From assembly GCA_902555055.1 (NCBI GenBank), contig CACDQN010000003.1, positions 79,860 to 126,598 on the forward strand: DNA of 46,739 nucleotides, in the 5' to 3' direction. Position numbers and translations under genes: made by a program. Below, piece by piece: positions 17,279 to 25,495 of the stretch (position 1 is its first letter; each line of letters opens with the position of its first letter). This stretch comes from an uncultured Candidatus Actinomarina sp. (lineage in GTDB: Bacteria; Actinomycetota; Acidimicrobiia; Actinomarinales; Actinomarinaceae). The notes below the pieces were generated by a model, which saw only the letters and a program-made list of their open reading frames with translations, did no database searches and was not told where the DNA came from.

Positions 17279-18259
17279 TTACTTTCTTAATTTTGGCAGT
17301 AGTTCTTTACCGAGTAACTTAATTGTTTCTTCTTGGTTTATTGAAGATATTTGAATAGTAACAATTTCTGAATCAAAGTCATTTACAAGAGGACTATATA
17401 TATTAACTAAATCCTCTATTGTTGCTGCTTTGGAAAATTTACCCATAATCTCTTCTTTTGGGAAACTATCAGCTTCTATTCGAAGAGCTTCAGGATCTAG
17501 TTGTTGTAATCTACTAGGAGCCCTAAGCCCTCTCCAAGACCTTAGTGCTGTCCATGCATCCTCGTCATTATCTGCAAACATTGTCCACCTGTAAGTATGT
17601 ACTGACATATCTTTTTTCTTTAATTCAGCAGTTTTCTCTTTTGCTGGATCAATCACCCTTTCATAAGAGTCCTTAGGGTCTTTAACACTAATCATTAAGC
17701 CATCTGCAAATTCTGCTGCTACCTGTGCAGACTTAGGACCTCCTGCTGCAAGCCATATTGGAATATTTTTTAAAGGAGGGGAGTACAATTTAGCTTTTTC
17801 AGTTTTATAATAATCACCATTGTAAGTGAGTTTTTCACCACTCAATAAACGTCTGATAATAGTGAGAGATTCAATCAATCTATTTTTACGTTCTTCGTAT
17901 TTTGGAAACGTATATCCAAGAGGTCCTTCATTTATATTTTCACCTGTTCCAACACCTAAGTGAAAAGTTGATTTTGTTAGCCTGTCTACTGTTGCTGCTG
18001 CTTGAGCTACAACTCCAGGATGCATTCTCCATAAAGGTGTAGTTACTCCAGTACCCAGGTCAAGGCTAGGAATATTGTTTGCTAGTGCTCCTAAAGTGGA
18101 CCAGGTAAAATTTGAAGCTGAGTAGTCATCTACCCAAGGATGGAAATGTTCAGATATTGTTAACATATCAAACCCTGAATCTTTTGCAATTTCTGCGTGT
18201 TTGATTAAGTCTTCTGGTTGCCACTGTTCTGATCCTAAGAAGTATGAAAATTTTGTCAT
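17279..18259 (-). CDS. LLM-class F420-dependent oxidoreductase (G6PD-like)
   Basis: A 326-residue TIM-barrel enzyme of the luciferase-like monooxygenase superfamily. SGFDMLTISEHFHPW, GTGVTTPLWRMHPGVVAQ, FHLGVGTGENINE and the C-terminal ELLPKLRK follow the pattern of actinobacterial F420-dependent glucose-6-phosphate dehydrogenase-like proteins (TIGR03557 type), including the SEHFHPW loop that holds a catalytic His in that group. The true substrate may be another alcohol. It implies that the organism makes cofactor F420, though no F420 biosynthesis gene lies in the window. The ATG is preceded by TAAAAT 6 nt upstream. Confidence 0.87.
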   Translation of the reverse strand: MTKFSYFLGSEQWQPEDLIKHAEIAKDSGFDMLTISEHFHPWVDDYSASNFTWSTLGALANNIPSLDLGTGVTTPLWRMHPGVVAQAAATVDRLTKSTFHLGVGTGENINEGPLGYTFPKYEERKNRLIESLTIIRRLLSGEKLTYNGDYYKTEKAKLYSPPLKNIPIWLAAGGPKSAQVAAEFADGLMISVKDPKDSYERVIDPAKEKTAELKKKDMSVHTYRWTMFADNDEDAWTALRSWRGLRAPSRLQQLDPEALRIEADSFPKEEIMGKFSKAATIEDLVNIYSPLVNDFDSEIVTIQISSINQEETIKLLGKELLPKLRK

Positions 18260-18265
18260 TGGATT

Positions 18266-18271
18266 ATTTTA
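18266..18271 (-). promoter_or_regulatory. Candidate -10 box of the F420-type oxidoreductase gene
   Basis: TAAAAT on the minus strand lies 6 nt before the ATG at 18259, with no Shine-Dalgarno sequence between, so transcription may start at the start codon. No -35 box was recognised. Confidence 0.4.
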
Positions 18272-18291
18272 GTTTACTTTATTATTTAGGT

Positions 18292-18314
18292 GGGTGCCCC
18301 ATAAAGAGGCACCC
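18292..18314. terminator. Strong hairpin downstream of rnpB
   Basis: A 9-bp stem (GGGTGCCCC pairing with GAGGCACCC through one wobble) with a 5-nt ATAAA loop. It follows the 3' end of rnpB by about 8 nt, so it is the likely stop for rnpB transcription. However, on the rnpB strand it is followed by ACCTAAATAATAAAG, not by a U-run. The T-run lies on the other side (GAGTTTTTG on the plus strand), so by the classical rule it would terminate plus-strand transcription heading into rnpB. Confidence 0.6.
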
Positions 18315-18322
18315 GAGTTTTT

Positions 18323-18650
18323 GTGAAACTATAAGCCGGATTCTGTATACGAAAAACGTATGATAATCATCCATCTTGTGTACTTGTTACCAAATACATC
18401 TAGCTACTTACCCGCAATTATTAACCGAGCAGGCTAATTGCTTCTTAGTATTGCTCCAAGAGGGGTTTACAAGCTAATCTGATTACTCAAATTACTGGTA
18501 GTCTCTTACACCACCTTTTCACCCTTACTTATTTTCATAAGCGGTTTGTTTTCTGTTGCACTATCCGTCAATTACTTGCCTGGGAGTTACCCAGCTCTTT
18601 GCTCTGTGGAGTCCGGACTTTCCTCGATAAATCGCGATTATCCGTTTCAC
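18323..18650 (-). ncRNA. rnpB: RNase P RNA (type A-like)
   Basis: The catalytic RNA that trims the 5' leaders of tRNA precursors. Read on the minus strand it contains GAGGAAAGTCCGGACTCCAC (conserved region I, 5' strand of P4), a GGGTAACTCCC hairpin, GACGGATAGTGCAACAGAAA, GGTGAAAAGGTGGTGTAAGA and, near the 3' end, ACAGAATCCGGCTTAT, which closes P4. The ends were set by the P1 pairing GTGAAAC (18650 to 18644) with GTTTCAC (18329 to 18323). It accounts for most of the 413-bp stretch 18260-18672 that lacks a protein gene. It begins only 22 nt after the ccmG stop codon on the same strand, so it may be made from its own promoter inside ccmG or processed from a longer transcript. Confidence 0.96.
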
Positions 18651-18672
18651 ATTTTAAGTTTACATAGTAAAT

Positions 18673-19155
18673 TTATTCATTTGAATAAGAAATTATTATT
18701 TCTTGGAGGTTGTCTAAAGATAGGGGACCTATAAACTTTTTGATGATCTGATTATTTAATAATATATGTGTTTCAGGTACTCCAAATACGCCAGAGTAAA
18801 TTGCCATCTTACTTTCTGGGTCAGTTAAATAATTTATTTCACCCCTTCCATACTGATTGATAAAATCAATAGCATTTTCTTTTGAGTCTTGAAATAATAC
18901 GAAATAAACTTGGTTTTCAAATCCCTCGGTTTGAGAAAGTTGAATTAAGTACTGGTGTTCTTCTATACATTCCAAGCACCAAGATGCCCAATAATTAATT
19001 ATTGTGTAATTACTGGAATTTATATTGATACTTTCACTTGTTTCAAGATTTTCTAGATTATTTAAAATATTTTCATCAACTTCAATACTATTTGTTGTTG
19101 CATTAGAACTACAAGATATAAAGATTAAAATTGGTATAAAGAGTTTAATTTTCAT
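18673..19155 (-). CDS. ccmG: Thioredoxin-like lipoprotein, CcmG/DsbE type
   Basis: A 160-residue protein with a lipoprotein signal (IFISC, lipid-attached Cys15) and a thioredoxin fold outside the membrane. The redox pair is Cys60 and Cys63 in NYWASWCLEC, and the cis-Pro loop is GVFGVPETHIL. In cytochrome c maturation this protein reduces the apocytochrome CXXCH thiols, directly or through CcmH. It is the last protein gene of the ccm series, overlapping the TPR gene by 11 bp and followed 22 nt later by rnpB. Position and the TlpA/DsbE-type fold support ccmG; a general TlpA role is possible. Confidence 0.85.
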   Translation of the reverse strand: MKIKLFIPILIFISCSSNATTNSIEVDENILNNLENLETSESININSSNYTIINYWASWCLECIEEHQYLIQLSQTEGFENQVYFVLFQDSKENAIDFINQYGRGEINYLTDPESKMAIYSGVFGVPETHILLNNQIIKKFIGPLSLDNLQEIIISYSNE

Positions 19156-19681
19156 AAATCACAAGTATTTCATTAATTATTTTTAAATCATCCTCAGGTA
19201 ATGAAGTATTGCTTTTTAAAGATTCTAATATTTTAATTCCCTCACTCCTAGTATTGGGATTCTGAACATATATGATTCCTTTATAGGTACTTCCTAAAAG
19301 GGATCCGGGAGATAATCTCACAGCTTCATTTATGTAACTCATTGAGGTCAACTCATCTCCAGACTCATATACCATCCATCCTATCTGTGCAAGTGAGTAG
19401 CTTTTCAAATCTATATCATCGGTATTTTCAGCAACATACATAAAGTGGATTAAAGCATTGGAGTAATCGTAAGATTCAAAATATCTATTAGCTAGAGCAA
19501 TTCTCATAGGTAAAATATCAGGATTTAATTTAATTACCTGCTCCATTTCCTCATTAGTCACATTTGAAAGATCTGTTGATTGATTAGGAGAAATAGAAGA
19601 ATTGTTATCTAAATTAAAATAAAGAAATATAGGGAAAATTAAAATAAAGACTCCTGAATAAAACCATTTATTTTTCAACAT
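19145..19681 (-). CDS. TPR-containing cytochrome c maturation protein, CcmI-like
   Basis: A 178-residue protein with one N-terminal membrane helix (WFYSGVFILIFPIFLYF) and two or three TPR-like helical repeats outside the membrane, for example ALANRYFESYDYSNALIHF and IGWMVYESGDELTSMSYI. It overlaps ccmH by 14 bp and ccmG by 11 bp. In proteobacteria the CcmI/CycH TPR domain holds apocytochrome c and presents it to the CcmF/CcmH haem lyase; the position here fits that role. Sequence similarity to CcmI is low, so the symbol is withheld. Confidence 0.75.
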   Translation of the reverse strand: MLKNKWFYSGVFILIFPIFLYFNLDNNSSISPNQSTDLSNVTNEEMEQVIKLNPDILPMRIALANRYFESYDYSNALIHFMYVAENTDDIDLKSYSLAQIGWMVYESGDELTSMSYINEAVRLSPGSLLGSTYKGIIYVQNPNTRSEGIKILESLKSNTSLPEDDLKIINEILVIYEN

Positions 19682-20027
19682 ATAGTTTCCTTATAAAAAT
19701 TGATATAAAAATTAGAACAACAGATAGTGGCACAATCAGTATTTCAATATTGTTATTTATTGGATTTGTTATTATTCGCTCTCCATATCGTTCAACCCAA
19801 AATGCATTTATTTCACTATCTGTTAATCCGTTGTCTATTTGTTCTTTTAAAATAGATTTCATATCATCTGCATACTCTGATGGGGAATCATAAATAGTTT
19901 CACCCTGACATACTGGGCATAATAATATTTTGCTCCAAGTTTCTAATCTTGATTCGCTACTCGGAGATATAAAAGGCATTGAAATAATGATTACAATCAG
20001 TAAAAAAGTAATAAATTTAGACTTCAT
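19668..20027 (-). CDS. ccmH: Cytochrome c maturation protein CcmH (CcmL/NrfF type)
   Basis: A 119-residue protein with an N-terminal signal/anchor, the redox motif LLCPVCQGETIYDS (Cys pair C-P-V-C), the helical segment EYADDMKSILKEQIDNGLTD and IINAFW--RYGERI-type continuation, and one C-terminal membrane helix. This is the short NrfF/CcmL form, with the TPR part encoded separately by the next gene. The residue before the first Cys is Leu where most relatives have Arg. It helps present reduced apocytochrome to CcmF. It overlaps ccmF by 11 bp. Confidence 0.9.
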   Translation of the reverse strand: MKSKFITFLLIVIIISMPFISPSSESRLETWSKILLCPVCQGETIYDSPSEYADDMKSILKEQIDNGLTDSEINAFWVERYGERIITNPINNNIEILIVPLSVVLIFISIFIRKLYVEK

Positions 20028-21912
20028 TTTTTCTTAACCTTGGGAAGAATGAAAGACTTGTAATAAGTAATCCTATCCACATAATCAAAACCCCGTAATT
20101 ATTTCTTACTATTAACTTGTAGCTATCTTCGTTAATAAACTTAACAGTTATATAAATATCATTAATAATTGATCTAAATACAGCAGGCGAACTAATTGCT
20201 TGTTGTGATGAATTTTTAAATATATTTAGAGAAGTATATTTAGTCTGATTGGAATTTGAAATTGGCAACTTAAGAACATTTTTTTCAGGGAGGCTTTCTT
20301 CAATTGTGTTATATACAAAATAAGTATCATTATTGAAATTAAATTCCTGAAAAGAATTCAGCTCTATTTCAGTTGAGAAGCTCTGACTAACATTTAAAAT
20401 TATTCCAAGTGCAAAGATTCCTATTCCTAGATGAGCAATTTGCCCAGTCCAGTAGGAGCTACTTCCTTTCGTTAACCTAAAGCTCTTGTAAAAATTGCTT
20501 ACAGTAGTAAAAATTAATAAAAAAGAAAATGAAGCTGTAATGATTAGAATGTATGAATTATTTAGTAGAAATAATGTAAAAATAGTCACAATTAGTGCAA
20601 TGTTTATTAAAATTACATTTTCATTAAACCATTTTTGAATGTTTAAATTTCTGATTGATAGTTTTACGGAAAAAATCATTAGTCCTAAAAGGATTAGCAA
20701 GAGAGGGCCAACAAGAATATCATAATAAGCTCTTCCAACAGTAATTTGTCTACTGTAAAGAGTTTCGTAAATTAGTGGAAATATGGTCCCAATAAAAATT
20801 ACTAGTGCAGATGAAAATAAGAAAATATTGTTGAAAACAAAAAATCCTGATTTTCCAAACCAGTTATCAATTTTTTTTGATTTTGAAAAGTATTCAATAT
20901 TTTTTGAGCCTATTGCAATAAAAATTAATCCAAATATAAGCATTCCAAATAACAAATAGGTTCCAATATTTCCATTAGAGAATGCGTGAACAGATATGAG
21001 CACTCCTGATCGAGTTATAAAAGTTCCAAATAATGTAGATAGAAACATTAAACCCACAAGAATATAGTTCCAATTCAACAAAGTATTCTGTGTTTTTTGA
21101 ATTTTAGCTGAATGAAGAAATGCTGTAGCTAGTAACCAGGGGATAAATGATACATTTTCAACTGGATCCCAGGCCCAATAACCTCCCCATCCCAGAACCT
21201 CATAAGACCAAGCTGCACCAAGAGTTATTCCAATAGTCAAAAACAGCCATGGTATATAAGTTGTTTTTTCAGCAACTTCAATCCATGAATTCGACTTATC
21301 TTTTCTTGAATAAAGTCTACTTGTAGCAGCAACAAATGGCATTGTCATACCGACATAGCCTATATAAAGCATTGGAGGATGAATAGCCATTAGAGGATGA
21401 TTTTGTAATAGAGGGTTTGGTCCTCGGCCTATATTGCTTGTTACCAATTCAGCAAAAGGTAAGATAGTTGAAGCACTGCATCCGATAGTTGCAAGTTCTA
21501 TACAACCGGCAAAGGGAGATGAACTAAAAACTGTATATCCAACAAAAAATATCATAATAAGAGTAAAAATTTTAATATCAATATTTGAAGAAGGATCTTT
21601 ATACAACTTTAAATAAAAATACATAAATAAACTTAAACAAAGATTCCACAGTAATATAGATCCATCTAACGACCCCCAAAGCGAAGCAAATTTATATAAA
21701 GGTGGAGTAGATTCTGCAGAATAATTAGCAACATAAGATAAAGAGAAATCGTTTAAAAATAATCCTACTTCGAGTAGGCAAAATAAGAAAACTTGAATAA
21801 ATAGGTTAACCCTTACAAGTATTTCTGTATACAGATTTTTTTTGTTAAAAAATAAAAATATTAACAGACTGAAACTGATCCAGCTAAAAATAATTCCAGT
21901 GTTGTAAATCAT
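20017..21912 (-). CDS. ccmF: Cytochrome c haem lyase subunit CcmF
   Basis: A 631-residue, roughly 15-helix membrane protein that attaches haem from CcmE to apocytochrome c. The WWD signature is intact: GWGGYWAWDPVENVSFIPWL, with HPPMLYIGYVGM upstream and TAFLHS downstream supplying the His residues typical of the family. A large external domain lies near the C-terminus before the last helix, as in known CcmF proteins. Length is near the family norm (640-660). It shares 4 bp with the ccmE stop and overlaps ccmH by 11 bp, so the maturation genes are translated in close coupling. Confidence 0.95.
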   Translation of the reverse strand: MIYNTGIIFSWISFSLLIFLFFNKKNLYTEILVRVNLFIQVFLFCLLEVGLFLNDFSLSYVANYSAESTPPLYKFASLWGSLDGSILLWNLCLSLFMYFYLKLYKDPSSNIDIKIFTLIMIFFVGYTVFSSSPFAGCIELATIGCSASTILPFAELVTSNIGRGPNPLLQNHPLMAIHPPMLYIGYVGMTMPFVAATSRLYSRKDKSNSWIEVAEKTTYIPWLFLTIGITLGAAWSYEVLGWGGYWAWDPVENVSFIPWLLATAFLHSAKIQKTQNTLLNWNYILVGLMFLSTLFGTFITRSGVLISVHAFSNGNIGTYLLFGMLIFGLIFIAIGSKNIEYFSKSKKIDNWFGKSGFFVFNNIFLFSSALVIFIGTIFPLIYETLYSRQITVGRAYYDILVGPLLLILLGLMIFSVKLSIRNLNIQKWFNENVILINIALIVTIFTLFLLNNSYILIITASFSFLLIFTTVSNFYKSFRLTKGSSSYWTGQIAHLGIGIFALGIILNVSQSFSTEIELNSFQEFNFNNDTYFVYNTIEESLPEKNVLKLPISNSNQTKYTSLNIFKNSSQQAISSPAVFRSIINDIYITVKFINEDSYKLIVRNNYGVLIMWIGLLITSLSFFPRLRKNEV

Positions 21913-22310
21913 TTTGAATAACTTTTAACATCATATGTTTCACCATCACTTGAAACATACTCATTATCATGTTTTACCAACATATCATCTGCAAAAAATA
22001 TATCACTATCTAATACACCATCAAGAATTACACCCATATTTTCCTGAAATAACTCGGGGATAAACCCGTCAAATACAATCTCTATATCCTTATTGCCGTC
22101 TGTTATTGTAAAAACTGTAAATCCATCTTCTTGAGAAACAGAATCTTCAACTACAAATCCACCTAGCTTAATTCTTTCATTAGTTGTTATTTCTATATTT
22201 TCAGTTTCAGATGTAGTGTAATAATAGATGGTGTTTCTTGATGCAATTATTGTACTTGCATAAATAATAAGCCCGATGCCCAAGAGGACAATAATAAAAT
22301 TTTTTTTCAC
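21909..22310 (-). CDS. ccmE: Haem chaperone CcmE
   Basis: A 133-residue protein with one N-terminal membrane anchor and an external OB-fold beta barrel. The haem-attachment motif H-x-x-x-Y is visible as His114 and Tyr118 in LVKHDNEY; in the family this His carries haem covalently between CcmC and CcmF. GGFVVEDSVS near residue 50 and FDGFIPELF near residue 80 match the conserved barrel strands. It therefore follows the classical His form rather than the Cys variant. It starts 5 nt after ccmC and overlaps ccmF by 4 bp. Confidence 0.94.
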   Translation of the reverse strand: MKKNFIIVLLGIGLIIYASTIIASRNTIYYYTTSETENIEITTNERIKLGGFVVEDSVSQEDGFTVFTITDGNKDIEIVFDGFIPELFQENMGVILDGVLDSDIFFADDMLVKHDNEYVSSDGETYDVKSYSK

Positions 22311-22315
22311 TCTAC

Positions 22316-22984
22316 TTAAATTTTAGCTCTTGATTTAGGATTTAAATAGTTGTCCCACAATATATCATTAGATATTCGGAATATTTTTGAGAGGAATATG
22401 TGAACAAGTGTTACCAACAGAACACTAATTAGAAGAGTAGTAAGAATATCTACAGACATTGGAGCATCACCTGACGCAACAGTTTCTTGGCTTAAGATAC
22501 TTGCTTGTTGGTGGACAGATCGCCACCAAATTACACTAAAGTGCAATATAGGAATCTGGATTACACCAAAAATGCCGATAAAGGAAGAATTCTTTGCTGT
22601 TTTAGCTAAATCTTTATTAAATTGTCGAGAAGCAATGTATCCTAAATAAACTAGCAAGAGAATAGCTGTTAAGTTGAGCCTTGCATCACCCCAAACCCAC
22701 CATGTTCCCCATGTCTGTTTTCCCCAAAAAGAACCTGCTAATAAAGTAACTATTGTAAAAATGACTCCAGATTTAGCATTTGCTACTGCTAATGAGTCAT
22801 ATTTTTGTTTTTTAGTAAAAAAGTAAAATACAGAATATATGAAAGTAAGAGTGTAGCCTAAGTAGGCAACCCAAACAGTGGGTACGTGAATATATAATAG
22901 TTTTGAATAGATGCCTTGGGTCACGTCATAAGGTCCGAAGAAAGAAACTGCAAGCCAAGCTGCTAAAGGTCCATAAAGCATCAT
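22316..22984 (-). CDS. ccmC: Haem handling protein CcmC
   Basis: A 222-residue protein with six membrane helices. It contains the WWD-type motif GKQTWGTWWVWGDARLN and flanking His residues (LYIHVPTVW before it and ILHFSVIWWRSVHQ after it), the haem ligands of the CcmC family. It loads haem onto CcmE. The ATG at 22984 forms a 4-bp overlap with the ccmB stop. The N-terminus is about 20 residues shorter than in E. coli. No ccmD reading frame fits in the 5-nt gap to ccmE. Confidence 0.94.
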   Translation of the reverse strand: MMLYGPLAAWLAVSFFGPYDVTQGIYSKLLYIHVPTVWVAYLGYTLTFIYSVFYFFTKKQKYDSLAVANAKSGVIFTIVTLLAGSFWGKQTWGTWWVWGDARLNLTAILLLVYLGYIASRQFNKDLAKTAKNSSFIGIFGVIQIPILHFSVIWWRSVHQQASILSQETVASGDAPMSVDILTTLLISVLLVTLVHIFLSKIFRISNDILWDNYLNPKSRAKI

Positions 22985-23616
22985 TTAGAACTCCTTAAAT
23001 AAAAATTAGTAAAAGCATAAATAATCAAAGTTATACCTAAATACATTAATAAGTAAATATTACTTATTTCTTGATTTACACCTAACCATAGGGGTGCGAT
23101 TAAAATTGCAAAACCTATATAAATTGGAACAATTATTGTAAATTGAACAAAACGATTATTAAAACTTGTAAATACTTGAAAAAAAAGATTTATCATTATT
23201 GCATTTATACAAAAGAATAAGACAGATAAACATATATAAATCAAAGAAGAATTTAATGATGTATTTGTGAATCCAGAAAAGAGAATTAGTAAAAGAATAA
23301 TTTGTGGATAAAATATACCTAATTCCGCAACAGTTTTGCTGTAGAAATAATCTTTTTTTTGAATTGATCCAAAATTTAACTCTTTTATTAATCTTTGCTC
23401 ATCTAGAGGATTCCTTATTGAAAAAAGTGTTGTAAATAGAATGAGAAATAAAAGCTCAACTATCAAAAATAAGTCATTGTCCACACGAAATCTATTTTCT
23501 GACAAAATTGGAAAAACAATTATCAGGACAGACATGGTAGGAGTAATTAAAAATAAAGATGTGTTATTTCTAAATTCCAAACTGGTTTCTTTTTTTACAA
23601 TGTATTTTTTAATCAT
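22981..23616 (-). CDS. ccmB: ABC transporter permease CcmB
   Basis: A 211-residue membrane protein with six helices. RNPLDEQRLIKEL and the following segment DYFYSKTVAELGIFYPQIIL match the conserved cytoplasmic loop and third helix of CcmB, and the order ccmA-ccmB-ccmC supports the call. With CcmA it forms an ABC complex that uses ATP to release haem-loaded CcmE from CcmC. Its start overlaps ccmA by 8 bp. Divergence from proteobacterial CcmB is considerable, mainly in the N-terminal helix. Confidence 0.88.
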   Translation of the reverse strand: MIKKYIVKKETSLEFRNNTSLFLITPTMSVLIIVFPILSENRFRVDNDLFLIVELLFLILFTTLFSIRNPLDEQRLIKELNFGSIQKKDYFYSKTVAELGIFYPQIILLLILFSGFTNTSLNSSLIYICLSVLFFCINAIMINLFFQVFTSFNNRFVQFTIIVPIYIGFAILIAPLWLGVNQEISNIYLLMYLGITLIIYAFTNFYLRSSK

Positions 23617-24202
23617 TTAAATCAATAGTTCTCTCAATGCTGGCTAAGGAGATTATGCTTTCTTGGCTTGAAAGAATTGTAGAATTTCCTTCGTATTCTC
23701 TTTTTTTAAGCAATTCCAACAACAGTTGAATTCCATTCTCATCAAGATAAACTTTGGGTTCATCAATACAAAGTACATCAGGATTTTTTAAATCTGCAAT
23801 AGCTATTTCACTTCTTTTAATCATTCCACTTGAAAAGTCTTCAATTAAGTCTGCTCTAAATTGATTAAGTTCATATTTATTAAGAATTTTATTTATCGTA
23901 CTTTCTTGTTTTTTTTCATTGAACAAAAAATAATTTATATTCTCAATTAGAGAAAGTTTTGGAATTAGGGAGGGTATTGATCCGATTTCCATTAATGAAT
24001 TTTTACTTCTTTGTATATCTGAATTAAAAGTATTGCCAATAAAGTTATTACTAATACACATAAGAAGAGTTGTTTTCCCTGAACCATTTTTCCCAATAAT
24101 TTCATAATTTTTTGACAATTTTAAAGAAATTTTCAAATCATCAACCACAATTTGATTACCATAACCAAGTTTAAGATTGCTTGATTCAAAGAAAGAACTC
24201 AT
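23609..24202 (-). CDS. ccmA: Haem exporter ATP-binding protein CcmA
   Basis: A 197-residue ABC ATPase. Walker A is GKNGSGKTT at residues 37-45; the signature is FSSGMIKRSEIA (normally LS-G---R); Walker B is VLCIDEP. Its small size is typical for CcmA (about 200). It powers the CcmB/CcmC complex in haem delivery to CcmE. It lies 4 nt after the exonuclease gene, so the ccm genes continue the branched-chain amino-acid transcription unit without any visible terminator. Confidence 0.88.
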   Translation of the reverse strand: MSSFFESSNLKLGYGNQIVVDDLKISLKLSKNYEIIGKNGSGKTTLLMCISNNFIGNTFNSDIQRSKNSLMEIGSIPSLIPKLSLIENINYFLFNEKKQESTINKILNKYELNQFRADLIEDFSSGMIKRSEIAIADLKNPDVLCIDEPKVYLDENGIQLLLELLKKREYEGNSTILSSQESIISLASIERTIDLND

Positions 24203-24206
24203 AATT

Positions 24207-24707
24207 CTATTGTATTAATATTAGTTTTTTATAAATTTCGAAAGTTGACATTACATCGTCTCTGGCACTGTGTGTTGGGGGAGTAATATCGAAATATTCT
24301 GAAATAGTTTTTAACTTGTGGTTTTTTACCTTGTCTTGAAGTTTGCTTCTACTTAGTGAAAGTGTATCAATTGTCCTATTTTCTAATTTATTCACAAGGT
24401 TGTAATTTAAAAATTTTAAATCAAAGTTGTCAATATTATGTCCAATCAGTATTGAATTTTTCAAGAAATCAATAATTTCTTGCTCTTTTTCTTTAAATGA
24501 TGGGGAATTTTCTACAGTAGAATCTTTAATGCCATGAATTTCAGAATTGCCAATTGTTTCTTTTGGTTTAAACAAAGAATAAAACTCATCAGTTACTAAA
24601 TTATTTTTTACTTTTAAAATAAACAATTCAATAATTTCAGAATTCTCAGGTTCAAACCCTGTAGTTTCTATATCTAACACACAAAGGGTATCTTCTTCTA
24701 ATATCAC
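24207..24707 (-). CDS. DEDDh 3'-5' exonuclease (DnaQ/PolC epsilon-like)
   Basis: A 166-residue exonuclease domain. Exo I is VLDIETTGFEPENSEIIEL (Asp and Glu), Exo II is GHNIDNFDLKFL (Asp), and Exo III is HSARDDVMSTFEIY (His and Asp), so all catalytic residues are present. The protein is a bare domain without polymerase or helicase parts. It may act as a proofreading subunit or as an RNase T/oligoribonuclease-like enzyme; the substrate is not clear. It overlaps the TrmH-family gene by 4 bp. Confidence 0.85.
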   Translation of the reverse strand: MILEEDTLCVLDIETTGFEPENSEIIELFILKVKNNLVTDEFYSLFKPKETIGNSEIHGIKDSTVENSPSFKEKEQEIIDFLKNSILIGHNIDNFDLKFLNYNLVNKLENRTIDTLSLSRSKLQDKVKNHKLKTISEYFDITPPTHSARDDVMSTFEIYKKLILIQ

Positions 24708-25495
24708 TTAGTTAATTCCCACATTCCTATTGCTGCTGCTGTAGAGGCATTTAAAGAATCTACATTATTAGTAGACCTAATTCTTATGGAAGTATGTTTG
24801 TTTTCAAACCAATTATCTGAAATTCCATACTGTTCTGCTCCTACGACTAAAGCAAAATTAATATTTGGCTTAAATTCTTCAATATCCACTTCTCCATCTG
24901 GGTCAAGTAGTAATATTTGGTAGTCTTTTTTGTTCAAAATATTTATTAATTCTTGGTTAGTGCTACTCCAAATATTGGTATTAAATATATGACCAATTGA
25001 AGATCTTATAACATTCGGATTAAAAATATCGGTAACTTCATCCGACAAAATAATATTGTTAATACCAAAAGATTTAGATGTTCTTATCATTGTTCCTAAA
25101 TTTCCAGGCTTTTCAATTTGGTCAGGAATTAAAATTGGCCCACTTAGATTATTTGATATTTGATTATATTTTGTATTAAATAAAGTCAAAATACCATCAG
25201 GTCTGTCCCTGTAGGAAATTTCTTTAAATATTTTTTCTGAAACTTCTACAGTTCGAATATTTTTTGCAATGAATTTTTCAATAAGTTCTTCATTATTATC
25301 TCCCATAAGTAATGAATTACAGATATACAACGAATCTACTTCATAATTAGATTCAATAAGTTGAAGATTCTCCCTGTATCCTTCTGCGATTGACTTCATT
25401 TCAGACTTACGATTTCTATTTTTCTTTAGAGAAATTAAAAATTTATACTCCGGATTTTTATAAGATGTTATATTTTTATTTACTAAATTTTTCAT
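24704..25495 (-). CDS. SpoU/TrmH-family RNA 2'-O-methyltransferase
   Basis: A 263-residue methyltransferase of the knotted SPOUT superfamily. Motif 1 is EKPGNLGTMIRTSKSFG (catalytic Arg and Asn region), motif 2 is LVVGAEQYGISDNWF, and motif 3 is VDSLNASTAAAIGMWEL, together forming the trefoil-knot SAM site. The N-terminal 100 residues form the ribosomal L30e-like RNA-binding part that TrmH/RlmB-type enzymes carry. It likely methylates a ribose in rRNA or tRNA, but the exact target is not readable. It overlaps the nitroreductase gene by 20 bp. Confidence 0.87.
   Translation of the reverse strand: MKNLVNKNITSYKNPEYKFLISLKKNRNRKSEMKSIAEGYRENLQLIESNYEVDSLYICNSLLMGDNNEELIEKFIAKNIRTVEVSEKIFKEISYRDRPDGILTLFNTKYNQISNNLSGPILIPDQIEKPGNLGTMIRTSKSFGINNIILSDEVTDIFNPNVIRSSIGHIFNTNIWSSTNQELINILNKKDYQILLLDPDGEVDIEEFKPNINFALVVGAEQYGISDNWFENKHTSIRIRSTNNVDSLNASTAAAIGMWELTK

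Noticed and set aside
18292-18314. Riboswitch or transcription factor operator for the F420-type oxidoreductase gene
   Set aside because: The inverted repeat is a simple short-loop stem next to the rnpB end and lacks features of a known riboswitch; a terminator-like hairpin is the simpler reading.
18546-18734. Plus-strand reading frame of 62 codons
   Set aside because: It lies antisense over the 5' half of rnpB and the end of ccmG; the conserved RNase P RNA explains the sequence.
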